From Curtanaerobium respiraculi (GTDB lineage: Bacteria > Actinomycetota > Coriobacteriia > Coriobacteriales > Eggerthellaceae): a stretch of DNA of 64,000 nucleotides. The notes beneath the pieces were generated by a model. That model made no database searches, was not told the DNA's origin, and saw only the letters and a list, made by a program, of their open reading frames with translations. The stretch spans positions 1 to 64,000 of the forward strand of contig NZ_JANIPD030000002.1 in NCBI RefSeq assembly GCF_024609215.1, in the 5' to 3' direction. Below, in pieces: positions 1-8,074 of the stretch. The translations under genes were made by a program, and so were the position numbers. Numbering within the stretch: the stretch's first letter is position 1; each line of letters begins with the position of its first letter.

Positions 1-50
1 TTGCACCATGGTAACATGCAGTAACAGGCATAAACAGTCATGCTGATTTG

Positions 51-77
51 ACAAAAAAGAAGGCCCGTGCGGGGCCT
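51..77 (-). terminator. Rho-independent terminator of the flavoprotein operon
   Basis: Read on the minus strand, AGGCCC and GGGCCT pair as a six-base stem around a five-base loop and are followed by TC and six T. It lies about 120 bases past the stop codon of the AprA-like gene and would end that operon. Confidence 0.7.
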
Positions 78-196
78 GACCTGGGTGAAGCGAAATCGGG
101 GGAGTCTATCTAACTGCAAAACTCGGGCGCAAGCCAGCATCGCAGCTAAATGCAGCGGGGCAACCCGAAGGCGGCCCCGCTGTCGTGCCGTAAGCT

Positions 197-1873
197 CTAC
201 TTCCTACGTTTGCGCCATTCCAGCTTCACGCCATCTTCCGAAAGACGAATCGTCTGGAACATATTGTTTAGCAACGGGTTCGTATAAGCGTAATCGACCC
301 TACGATGCATGCCGCGCGATTCCTTGCGATTGCGTGACGTAATGGCAACAGCCTCTGCGAGATCAATCAAATCAAACAGCTCCATCGTACGCATGAGCTC
401 ATGAGCGTCTGCGCATCCAATATCGCTCCTTGCATACGAACGCAAATCATTCAGATACTTCATACCAGCGCGCATCATGTCGTCGGAGCGGACATGCAGG
501 CTAATATAGTCTTGCATAATCACCTGAAGCGTGGAGTTCGCTTCAAGCCAATTGGCTCCGTTTTCGCGATTCATGAGCTTGTTGTAGAAGTCTACGCGTT
601 GCTGGATCAAGGGGTGACTGCTTACGTCGCATTCGTCCACCGTCATCACGTATTGCGCTGCGGATTCGCCGGCAACATCGCCCCATACCGAGGCACTCGT
701 AATGTTTCCCCGCACATTGCCGCAGCAGATGCCGGCAGCATAGACGCCTGGTACGTTCGTTTCAGCACCCTGGCCGATATCGATTCCTCGCTGCGAGAGG
801 GAATAATCGTAGGTACCGAATTCCACCATGCTCTTATGCAGGTTAATCCCGCGCTGGTTCAAATAATCGGTAATCGAATCTATTCCCTCGCATTTGAACT
901 GCCTATGTTGATAGGCATGGTCTTCTTCCGAGTAACCGGTGCAGTTCATGTAGGTAGGGCCGGTACCATGCTCGAGCCGATCGCCGAAAATTCCAGGGTA
1001 TATGTCCATAAGGGCATCCCCGCGCTTACGATCGGGCTTATCAGTGAAAGGACCGATGGATTTGCCGTTGATGTCTGAAAGGACGCCGAACCATGTCGCT
1101 TTGCCGGACCGCGCGAAACCCTTAACGCCCGCATGCCTATACGGCACATCGATGTTCACCAACGCTGCACCCGCACGATACGCGATCGCCGCTCCACCAG
1201 CCGACGCAGGGCAGCTGTGCGTGTTGAAGATATAAGCGGGATTCACATTCGGATACATCCTCATCGCTTGAGCCGTCGCCACCAGCACGGCCTTGGCCTG
1301 GAACACGATGATTTCGGGCGTATCCTTCGCAAGGCTGAATCCTATGGCGCCTACCGCCTTACCCTCCTCGTTTGTCAGGATATCGTTGATAAACACCTTG
1401 TTTATGATACGCGCACCGTTCTTGCGTGCCTCGCGTGTAAGGCGTTTCTTCTGATTGCTGCCGTCGTACTTCAGATGGTAGCACTGGCGTCCCGGCATGG
1501 TATGCCCTTCGAAATGATATTCCCCGGTAGGACGCATGTTGATGCCATAGGATTCCCATCTATCGATGATGCTCTTGGTGCGAAGCATCATCTTGCGCAA
1601 CATCGCGGGATCCTGCCAGGGGCCGCCCTCCATGCCCTCGTTGATCTCGCTGATCACCTTTTCGAAATCATCACCGTGGCATTCGGGAATATAGCACATG
1701 AAATGGTCGTTGCCGCCGCAGCCAGAGCCCGATCGCAATGTGTTGGCTTTCTCCGCCACGAGCACATCCACGCCTTTTGCCGCCGCGGTGATCGCCGACT
1801 GCAGACCGGCGATGCCGCCTCCGACGATAAGGTACTCGGTCTTGACGATGTCTTTGCGAATTACTACATCCAT
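197..1873 (-). CDS. AprA-like FAD-dependent oxidoreductase (fumarate reductase/APS reductase superfamily)
   Basis: A 558-residue flavoprotein without a signal peptide, so probably cytoplasmic. The Rossmann motif VGGGIAG is at residues 17-23, followed by an acidic strand end (VAEKAN) and a Gly/Ser-rich stretch (SGSGCGGND, about 48-56) that should contact FAD. The overall pattern, including a C-terminal VPGVYAAGICCGN segment, resembles the alpha subunit of adenylylsulfate reductase more than fumarate reductase. The preceding gene is a dicluster ferredoxin similar to AprB, so the pair probably forms an AprAB-like electron-transfer complex. The neighbouring DASS transporter suggests an imported organic or inorganic anion as substrate (inference). 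No sulfate adenylyltransferase is nearby, so sulfate respiration is not supported. Start ATG follows AAGGACGGG. Confidence 0.8.
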   Translation of the reverse strand: MDVVIRKDIVKTEYLIVGGGIAGLQSAITAAAKGVDVLVAEKANTLRSGSGCGGNDHFMCYIPECHGDDFEKVISEINEGMEGGPWQDPAMLRKMMLRTKSIIDRWESYGINMRPTGEYHFEGHTMPGRQCYHLKYDGSNQKKRLTREARKNGARIINKVFINDILTNEEGKAVGAIGFSLAKDTPEIIVFQAKAVLVATAQAMRMYPNVNPAYIFNTHSCPASAGGAAIAYRAGAALVNIDVPYRHAGVKGFARSGKATWFGVLSDINGKSIGPFTDKPDRKRGDALMDIYPGIFGDRLEHGTGPTYMNCTGYSEEDHAYQHRQFKCEGIDSITDYLNQRGINLHKSMVEFGTYDYSLSQRGIDIGQGAETNVPGVYAAGICCGNVRGNITSASVWGDVAGESAAQYVMTVDECDVSSHPLIQQRVDFYNKLMNRENGANWLEANSTLQVIMQDYISLHVRSDDMMRAGMKYLNDLRSYARSDIGCADAHELMRTMELFDLIDLAEAVAITSRNRKESRGMHRRVDYAYTNPLLNNMFQTIRLSEDGVKLEWRKRRK

Positions 1874-1887
1874 GGTTCAACCCGTCC

Positions 1888-2133
1888 TTATTTCTCGGAA
1901 TCTTCCGGAACATCCATCGTGAACATCATGTGCGAAAGCGGATAACGAATACTAATGGCGCCCTGCGGACAGTCCTTCATACATGCACGGCAATGCCAAC
2001 ATTCGTAGGGATACTTCACGCAAGGATGCTTCTTTCCCCGCTCATCGACCGTATAGCGAAAAACATCAAGCGGGCATATCTCAACGCAGGTTCCGCATTC
2101 GGTACATTTGCTCTTCTCAATGATGGGCGGCAT
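1888..2133 (-). CDS. Dicluster 4Fe-4S ferredoxin, AprB-like
   Basis: An 81-residue protein with two cluster-binding motifs: CTECGTCVEICP near residues 10-21 and CWHCRACMKDCP near 45-56, both of the C-x2-C-x2-C-x3-C-P type. It is the likely electron donor or acceptor of the AprA-like flavoprotein 14 bases downstream, and the two are co-transcribed. It is much shorter than canonical AprB (about 150 residues), lacking the C-terminal tail that wraps around AprA. A plain bacterial ferredoxin is possible, but the gene order argues for a dedicated subunit. Confidence 0.85.
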   Translation of the reverse strand: MPPIIEKSKCTECGTCVEICPLDVFRYTVDERGKKHPCVKYPYECWHCRACMKDCPQGAISIRYPLSHMMFTMDVPEDSEK

Positions 2134-2188
2134 GACTGTGCTCCTTTCGACGGGCTGTTATGAACTTGCTAAAGCTACGACCAATCAG

Positions 2189-3645
2189 TTACAGCGCCTG
2201 ACTGCCGATTAGAAGGGCGATTACGGTAATCACAAGCCACGATCCCAAGATGAACAGCGGGGAAGTCTTCATGATGATCTTTGTGCTGCACCAGTCATTA
2301 CCATGAAGCAAGGCGGAGCTTGCACTCGCAGCAGGTGTGAAAAACGCCAGGTGAACGCACATCACGACGATGATTACAGCGAGTTGCGGATCAAGATTGG
2401 CGGCGGTGCAATAGGTGTACACAACGGGCATCAAAGCCACACCGAGAGCGCCGTTGTTCATGAAGTTAGTAATGACGGTAGCGATAAGGCCGATGACTAT
2501 CAAGAAGAAGATCGGGGATCCACTGTTGAAAATTGGGGTGAGCAGCGACATGAGCATCGGCGTAATGCCGCTATCAGCCGAAGTCATCAAGCCCGACAGA
2601 GGTTGGATGACGGCAAGCAGCAATATGATGCCCCATGCCACGCCTGTCGACCATTTTCTTGAACGGCAATAGGGCCTTTCCATCCACACGCAGCAGACAC
2701 ATGGCGCCTACCAGCAATACGCAGACGCCGGTGCTTCCTATTGCGCCCAGGAAAGCCTTGAGGCAAGAGCCCTCTGGGAGAAAACTCGGCAAAAGCAGCA
2801 AAACAACGAGGGCGATCAGAAAACCAAGCACGATTCGCTGCGTCTTGTTCAGCGCAAGATCTTGATTTCGTTTAAGCTGCTCCGTATCAAGCGACTGAAG
2901 CTTGCTCATATCGGGCTTGAATACGAGTTTGCCAACGAGTACGAAAACAAACGCGCAGGCGATGCAGCACAGAACGGCAATCAGCATATACGTTGCATAA
3001 TCGATAGCCATACCGGACATGTTCTCGAACGCTCCGATGACGGTAAGCGGCACCTGCTTGAACGGAATCATAGACATGCCGATCTGAGCGGCGAACGCCA
3101 CGCCGAACACCATCATCGTCGGATACGCTTCGCCCTTTTTATATCCGCACAGATCGCATACCGCATACAAAATGCTCCAGCCAATGAGCACGGCGGGCGA
3201 TGAGCTGGTAAGACCCCCCTAAGAGGAAGATGGAAAGAAGGAAGACGAAGGTAAACGCCCACGGCTTGCCAGAAACGGCCTTGATGGTGATACATCTAAG
3301 CGAAATGAACCGGGATAATCCGTAATAGCTGATAGTTGCGCAGAATATGAAGATAAAGAACATCATTACTACGATGGGATCGCCGAAGCTCGCATTGAAC
3401 AGCGCTTTCGGCCTCATGCCGCCTACCAGCATAAGCGCCATGAGGCCGAAGATGCTCGGCCATACGATTCCCACGGTGATCCAGCCGTATAACAAGCCGA
3501 AGAAGATTCCAAGCACGTTCATGCCGAGAGGCGTAAGAGGAGCGATTGCAGGCAATTGCCCGAATCCGAACATGATGGTGAGGCAGATTGCCGAATTCAC
3601 CCAATACGCAATCGATTTACTTGATCTCGCTTCTCCCGTCGCCAT
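2189..3645 (-). pseudogene. DASS-family anion:sodium symporter, two frameshifts
   Basis: Three consecutive reading frames together encode one polytopic membrane protein of about 480 residues resembling the divalent anion:sodium symporter family. The first piece runs 3645 to about 3215, the second about 3215-2650, the third about 2650-2189. The first break lies in a six-C run (3214-3219); with five C the frame continues as LGGLTSSSPAVLIGW. The second lies near 2648, between KKMVD and GVAWGII. The start ATG at 3645 has a strong GGGGAGG ribosome site. It heads the operon with the ferredoxin and flavoprotein and would import their substrate. Either it is a recent pseudogene or the homopolymer break is a sequencing error; the second break is not in a homopolymer. 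Confidence 0.75.
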
Positions 3646-4071
3646 TACAACCTCCCCTAAACAGACAACGATCCTTGCGATTCTCCGAGCATTTCGAAAA
3701 ACGGCGCTCAGAGTCGCGACTCCCCCTCAGAAACCGTAATATGCGGCCCCCAAACTCTTGCCTTGCGATTTGCATTTACGATTTCCGGGTTACTTATGGG
3801 TATAACAAACGAAGTGATGGAAGCCCATTACCAGCTATTTCGCTCTGTGGCCGAAATAGGCACGGACAAGAATGTGGGGTCGAAATCAACACGGTCAGAA
3901 ATGTGTCCGGATTCTGCGGGTGCGATCATTTTTCGTAACCGGCTGGACTGTGGTCCTAACGGTTGGTGCTTTTATCGACTTAGTAATTGAGAAAGGCTCT
4001 CTCTTTTCGACTCGCTGGGCCCCGCTCCCAGTTAACGGCACCCACATGCTGTCGATTCGCGCATACATGGC
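3646..4071. other. Gene-free stretch upstream of the DASS operon
   Basis: About 430 bases without a convincing gene; the short open frames lack recognisable motifs and ribosome sites. It should hold the promoter of the minus-strand transporter operon, but no clear -35/-10 pair stands out. Confidence 0.4.
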
Positions 4072-4103
4072 TTATCATTGTTAGATATAGCTAATAATGA
4101 TAA
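4072..4103. promoter_or_regulatory. 32-bp dyad, probable repressor operator
   Basis: TTATCATTGTTAG and CTAATAATGATAA form 13-base arms matching at 12 positions around a six-base centre. It is AT-rich in a GC-rich setting and lies just upstream of an AGGAGG ribosome site and a truncated methyltransferase frame. No T-run follows, so an operator is more likely than a terminator. Confidence 0.5.
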
Positions 4104-4131
4104 GACGTTCTTTTTTAGGAGGCGCAACAGC

Positions 4132-4254
4132 ATGAATAAGGTCCACATCGAAGAAGGCGGTGTCCAAGAAACCATGCTTGCCCCGCTCTATGGAAGGAAG
4201 CTGTGCGCAGAGCGCTATCCGACATTCTATCGGGACGAGTATGTCGAGATGTGA
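4132..4254 (+). pseudogene. N-terminal remnant of a leucine-carboxyl-methyltransferase-like (PPM1/TcmP) SAM methyltransferase
   Basis: A 40-codon frame begins with ATG nine bases after AGGAGGC and ends at TGA. It reads MNKVHIEEG, then VQETMLAPLYGRK and CAERYPTFYRDEY, which resembles the first 40 residues of PPM1-family O-methyltransferases (pattern VQETLLxPLYxRK...YPxFYRDE). The SAM-binding domain is missing, so this is a remnant. Operator and ribosome site upstream are intact, so a short peptide may still be made. Identification is from recalled family pattern only. Confidence 0.5.
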
Positions 4255-4308
4255 CATTGCGATGCGGGAATTGCATTATAATTGGCAATCAACCGTTGTC
4301 ATCTACCA

Positions 4309-4392
4309 TGCGCATTGACGGTATTTATATATAGAAAAACATTGCGTATTGACGGTATATTATAATAAACATACCTTGCGTATAGACGGTTT
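4309..4392 (+). repeat. Three 16-bp direct repeats at exact 34-bp spacing upstream of the ATPase gene
   Basis: Copies starting at 4309, 4343 and 4377 read TGCGCATTGACGGTAT, TGCGTATTGACGGTAT and TGCGTATAGACGGTTT. The spacers are AT-rich. The third copy ends 22 bases before the GTG start of the ATPase. A 34-bp period puts the copies about three helical turns apart on one face, which suits cooperative binding by a regulator. A −10-like TATAAT lies between copies two and three. Confidence 0.65.
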
Positions 4393-4414
4393 ACCGCAAT
4401 TGAGGAGCATGTGC

Positions 4415-5773
4415 GTGGAACTGAAGAGGGACATATACGGCAAGCTAATGGAGTGGAAGGTCCAGTCCAGGGGCAGCACCGCGCTTCTCATCGAGGGCGC
4501 ACGTCGCATCGGCAAGTCCACCATAGCCGAGAAGTTCGGACGTGAAAACTATCGCTCCCACATTCTGATCGACTTCGCAGTGGCGCCGCGAATCATCAAG
4601 GAAAATTTTAAGGATAATCTAAACGACCTCGATCGCTTTTTCCAAGTGCTGTCCCTGCAGTACGGGACGCGCCTCTACCCACGCGATTCACTCATCATAT
4701 TCGACGAGATACAGCGTTTCCCGCGTGCGCGCGAGGCGATCAAGTACCTTGTTGCCGACGGTCGCTACGACTTCCTCGAAACCGGTTCGCTCATCTCGAT
4801 TCGCGAAAGCGTGGAGGGCATCGTCGTGCCATCAGAAGAGCGCAAGCTCAAGATGTATCCGCTCACGTTCCCCGAATTCCTCATGGCGACAGACGAGGAG
4901 CCCCTGCTCGATTACATCCGTCAATGCTACGAAAAGCGCCAGCCGCTCCAAGATGCGTTCCACAAGCGCGCATCATACCTCATCAGGGAGTACATGCTCG
5001 TAGGCGGCATGCCGCAGAGCGTGGTCGCGTACTTGGAGGGCGGCAAGGATTTCGCTGCCGCCGACATTGCGAAGCGTCAGATTCTCGATCTGTATCGAGA
5101 CGATATCAAGAAAGCCTCTCGTCGCTACAAGTCGAAGGTGTCCTCGCTGTTCGAATACATACCGGGCTATCTCTCGACCCACGAGAAGAAGGTCGTGCTT
5201 GCACGCGTGAACGCGCATGGTGAGTTCGAAGACTACGACGATCCGCTCTTCTGGCTCGGGGATTCGATGATGTGCAACCTCTGCTACCGATGCGCCGACC
5301 CGCACATGGGGCTCGCACTCTCGCGCGACGACTCGGCGGTCAAGTGCTACTTGGGAGACACGGGCCTGCTGGTCAGCTTGTCGTTTTCGGAAAACGAGCT
5401 TTCGTCGATGGAACTGTACCGAAAGATCATGGCGGGCAGGCTGTCGCTCAATGAGGGCATGCTGCACGAAAACCTCATCGCCCAGACGCTTGCGGCCTCG
5501 GGACGCGCGCTGTACTTCTATACGCACTACTCCGAGGAGAAGCACAGAAGCGATATAGAGGTCGATTTCCTTCTGTCAAACGAGAGCAAGACGAACCCGC
5601 GCGTTGCCCCTGTGGAAGTCAAGTCCTCGAAGAATTACACCACCACCTCGTACGATGCCTTCAAGAAACGCTTCGGCAACCGCATCGGAGAATCGATGAT
5701 CGTGCATCCGAAGGCGCTTTCGTATGACGAACGAGGATTGCGCCTGCCGACATACATGTTCTTCTGCGTCTGA
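4415..5773 (+). CDS. AAA_14/DUF4143-type ATP-binding protein
   Basis: A 452-residue protein with Walker A GARRIGKST near residue 28 and Walker B LIIFDEIQR near 92, followed by a long DUF4143-like C-terminal half that ends with a PD-(D/E)xK-like stretch: DIEVDFLL and PVEVKSSKNY. This family of archaeal-type ATPases is common in gut anaerobes; its function is unknown, with nuclease-linked or defence roles proposed. GTG at 4415 is chosen because GAGGAG (4402-4407) lies seven bases before it; an in-frame ATG at 4409 is too close to that site and a TTG at 4349 lies inside the repeats. A truncated relative is at 62259-63095. Confidence 0.8.
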   Translation: MELKRDIYGKLMEWKVQSRGSTALLIEGARRIGKSTIAEKFGRENYRSHILIDFAVAPRIIKENFKDNLNDLDRFFQVLSLQYGTRLYPRDSLIIFDEIQRFPRAREAIKYLVADGRYDFLETGSLISIRESVEGIVVPSEERKLKMYPLTFPEFLMATDEEPLLDYIRQCYEKRQPLQDAFHKRASYLIREYMLVGGMPQSVVAYLEGGKDFAAADIAKRQILDLYRDDIKKASRRYKSKVSSLFEYIPGYLSTHEKKVVLARVNAHGEFEDYDDPLFWLGDSMMCNLCYRCADPHMGLALSRDDSAVKCYLGDTGLLVSLSFSENELSSMELYRKIMAGRLSLNEGMLHENLIAQTLAASGRALYFYTHYSEEKHRSDIEVDFLLSNESKTNPRVAPVEVKSSKNYTTTSYDAFKKRFGNRIGESMIVHPKALSYDERGLRLPTYMFFCV

Positions 5774-6084
5774 AGTTGGTCATAGCCGTCTTGGCCGATC
5801 CTTCGGGAATGTCGAGCACCGGGCATCCAGGCGGGTTGCCGATATGCCGGCTACGAAGCCAACGGCCGATGCGCCGAATGCAAGCGGCCCCTTGTCAGAA
5901 TGCCAACCTCTCTGCCAGGCGCATAGTAAGATGAACTCGCAGGAGTTCAGCCGGGCCTTTGGCAAGCGCCGGCACGAGAGGGGACCAGGAGATACGCTTC
6001 GGAGTTCCCATGCTATCTTCGAACGATGCCGTTTTTTTAATCGGTAGTGATCAAGTTGATTCGTGGTGCGCTGAAGCAGAGTAG
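5774..6084. other. Gene-free stretch between ATPase and MerR gene
   Basis: No recognisable gene. A seven-T run near 6031-6037 and several short weak dyads are present, but no convincing terminator stem precedes the run. It may hold degraded sequence. Confidence 0.35.
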
Positions 6085-6684
6085 TCAACCATTGCCCAGA
6101 TGCCATTCTGTTTGCTTGATTTTGGCGATGGTGAAACTGCAAGCGTGCGAAATCCGGGGCGAAATCGCCGGGCTGGTCTCTCCCTGCGGTCTGGGTGATT
6201 CTCGTAGCGTTTCGTTTCCTGTGTCTCTAGTACCGGTTGATGCGGCACCTCTTCTTGATGCGCGCGATCTTCGGCGGAAGGTCCTCCGGGGCATGTTCCT
6301 CGGCGTGTCGCAGGTGCCCGACTCGGCGGCCACGTCGTAGAACCAGCACTTGTAGTCGATGAAGTCGCGCGCGTTCTTCAGCTCCTTGACCTGCCCGTCG
6401 ATCTCGTTTCTGCGCTCGTGAACGATCTCGCGGTGCCGCTCGATGGTGGAGTCACCCGCGCGGTACAGGTTGATGTACTCCTTGATCTCGGCGATGGGCA
6501 TGCCGGACGCCTTCAGGCGCTCGATGAAGCGCGCCCACTCCAGGTCGTCCTCGGTGTACACGCGCATGCCGCCCCGGCTGCGCGCCACGTCGGGGAACAG
6601 GCCCCTCTTGTCATAGTAGCGCAGCGTGCTGGCGGGCATCCCGAGCTCTTCCGACGCCTCGCCGATGGTGTATATCTTCTCCAT
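6085..6684 (-). CDS. MerR-family regulator, C-terminus frameshifted
   Basis: MEKIYTIGEASEELGM begins a classic MerR winged helix, followed by STLRYYDKRGL and a coiled-coil dimerisation helix (about 75-110). The N-terminal 130 residues are well formed. After PRNMP (near 6291) the frame changes: the present frame runs on to 199 residues of Arg-rich sequence, whereas the other frame continues as EDLPPKIARIKKRCRINRY and stops at 6228, the usual end of this subfamily. The DNA-binding and dimer parts are unaffected, so the protein may still work. It is divergent from the flavin reductase operon and probably controls it through the 19-bp-spacer promoter at 6727. Confidence 0.8.
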   Translation of the reverse strand: MEKIYTIGEASEELGMPASTLRYYDKRGLFPDVARSRGGMRVYTEDDLEWARFIERLKASGMPIAEIKEYINLYRAGDSTIERHREIVHERRNEIDGQVKELKNARDFIDYKCWFYDVAAESGTCDTPRNMPRRTFRRRSRASRRGAASTGTRDTGNETLRESPRPQGETSPAISPRISHACSFTIAKIKQTEWHLGNG

Positions 6685-6726
6685 TCCCGCCCTTTCGAAA
6701 CCTGAAAACTTTTTCGAGAAACATTA

Positions 6727-6757
6727 TTGACTTGGACCATGGTCCAGGGTCAAGAAT
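6727..6757 (+). promoter_or_regulatory. MerR-type promoter with 19-bp spacer and operator dyad
   Basis: TTGACT (6727-6732), a 19-base spacer and AAGAAT (6752-6757). The spacer contains the perfect palindrome TGGACCATGGTCCA. An overlong spacer with a dyad between the hexamers is the hallmark of promoters activated by MerR proteins through DNA distortion. The divergent merR gene lies 42 bases away. Confidence 0.65.
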
Positions 6758-6826
6758 CTTTTACAGAGTTATCGATCGGTTGCGAAAGCCCGACGGCGAC
6801 GTCGAACCCCGAGAAGGAGACACACT

Positions 6827-7384
6827 GTGGGCAAGAAGAACATCGGAAGCAAGCTGGCGCTATATCCCTGCCCCGTCGCGGTGATCGGAGCCATGGCGGA
6901 AGACGGCAAGCCCACCTGGACGCTGGTCGCCCACATGGGCGTCATGGGGCACGACCACGTGATGGTGAGTCTGGCGCAGCCCCACTACATCAACTCCTTC
7001 ATCAAAGAGAACGGGGTTCTATCCATCAACGTCGTCGACGAAGGCTGGGTTGCTAAAGCCGACCTTTGCGGCATGGTGAGCGGCAACAAGCAGAGCAAGG
7101 CGGACTTCTTCTCCTGGACCGCGGGCATTGCGGGCGCGCCCGTCATCGACGACGCGAAGCTCGTCATGGAGTGCAGCGTTGAGGACGTCTACGGCACCAA
7201 GGGCTTCGACAACTTCATCTGCGCCATCGCCAACACGTACGCCGACGAGGCGATACTCAACGATAAGGGCAAGCCGGACTACGATGCGTTCAAACCGGTG
7301 CTCTTCGAGATGCCCAACTACAACTACATCAGATCGAACGGCGTTCTGGCCCCCTGTCTGAGCTACGCGAAAGGGGAGAGGTAG
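6827..7384 (+). CDS. Flavin reductase family protein (FMN-binding split barrel)
   Basis: A 185-residue protein of the DIM6/NTAB-type flavin reductase-like family, recognised from the N-terminal pattern YPCPVAVIGA, the central HINSF/ENGVLSINVV-type region and the CGMVSGNKQSK segment. It probably binds FMN and transfers electrons from NAD(P)H or a partner flavoprotein. Translation starts at GTG after GAGAAGGAGA. It is the first gene of a three-gene operon with a lipoprotein flavodoxin and an aldo/keto reductase, under the divergent MerR regulator, suggesting a stress or electrophile response (inference). Confidence 0.8.
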   Translation: MGKKNIGSKLALYPCPVAVIGAMAEDGKPTWTLVAHMGVMGHDHVMVSLAQPHYINSFIKENGVLSINVVDEGWVAKADLCGMVSGNKQSKADFFSWTAGIAGAPVIDDAKLVMECSVEDVYGTKGFDNFICAIANTYADEAILNDKGKPDYDAFKPVLFEMPNYNYIRSNGVLAPCLSYAKGER

Positions 7385-8056
7385 ATGATCTCGAGGAGGG
7401 CGTTCCTGATCGCTGCGGTCGTTGCGGGTGGTTCGGTCTTGTTGGGCGGATGCTCTACTGGCGCTGAGACTTCCTCCTCAGCCTCTGCGGCGGCAAGCTC
7501 AACCCCGCAGTCTAGCTCAATGGCGAGCAGCCATTCGCCGTCCGCAAGCTCCGCCCCGCCGAAGGGCAAGGTTTTGGTCATGTGCTTCTCCGGAACGGGC
7601 AACACGCGCGCCGTGGCGCAGGGGCTCGCCGGCGAGATCGGGGCGGACTGCCTGGAGATCGAGCCCGCCCGGCCCTACTCCACGCAGGACCTGGACTACA
7701 ACGACGAGACCACGCGCGCCACGGTCGAGCAGAACGAGGGCACGGCGCGGCCCGAGATCGCATCCGCCATGCCGGACTGGGGCAATTACGACACCATCCT
7801 GCTCGGACACCCCATCTGGTGGGGAAAGGCGCCGCGCATCATGTGCACGCTGCTCGAGCAGAACGCGGACTCGCTGACGGGCAAGCAAGTCGCCGATTTC
7901 TGCACGTCCGGCAGCAGCGGCATCGGCCAAGCGGCCGCGGAGCTCAAGGGCATCGCGCCAAACGCCGCATGGAGCGAAGGCCACCGCTTCGAGATAGGCA
8001 CCGGCGGCGTCGAGGCGGCGGCGTGGGCGCGCTCCCTCGGGTTCGGAATCGGATAG
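7385..8056 (+). CDS. Membrane-anchored flavodoxin (lipoprotein)
   Basis: A 223-residue protein starting with SRRAFLIAAVVAGG and a lipobox LLGGC ending at Cys 23, so it is exported and lipid-anchored; the twin Arg may allow Tat export. A Ser/Ala/Pro linker (about 25-60) precedes a flavodoxin domain with the FMN phosphate loop CFSGTGNTRAVA near 70 and the WWGKAPR segment of the flavodoxin_4-like group. The start ATG directly follows the stop codon of the flavin reductase. The extracytoplasmic location of a flavodoxin is typical of Gram-positive anaerobes. Confidence 0.85.
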   Translation: MISRRAFLIAAVVAGGSVLLGGCSTGAETSSSASAAASSTPQSSSMASSHSPSASSAPPKGKVLVMCFSGTGNTRAVAQGLAGEIGADCLEIEPARPYSTQDLDYNDETTRATVEQNEGTARPEIASAMPDWGNYDTILLGHPIWWGKAPRIMCTLLEQNADSLTGKQVADFCTSGSSGIGQAAAELKGIAPNAAWSEGHRFEIGTGGVEAAAWARSLGFGIG

Positions 8057-8074
8057 CCAACAGAGGCTCTTGGC

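Noticed and set aside
197-1873. Succinate dehydrogenase/fumarate reductase subunit A
   Set aside because: No membrane anchor or FrdB-type three-cluster subunit nearby, and the His motif for covalent FAD is not evident.
3214-3219. Programmed frameshift in the transporter
   Set aside because: DASS transporters are not known to use frameshifting and a second unrelated shift is present.
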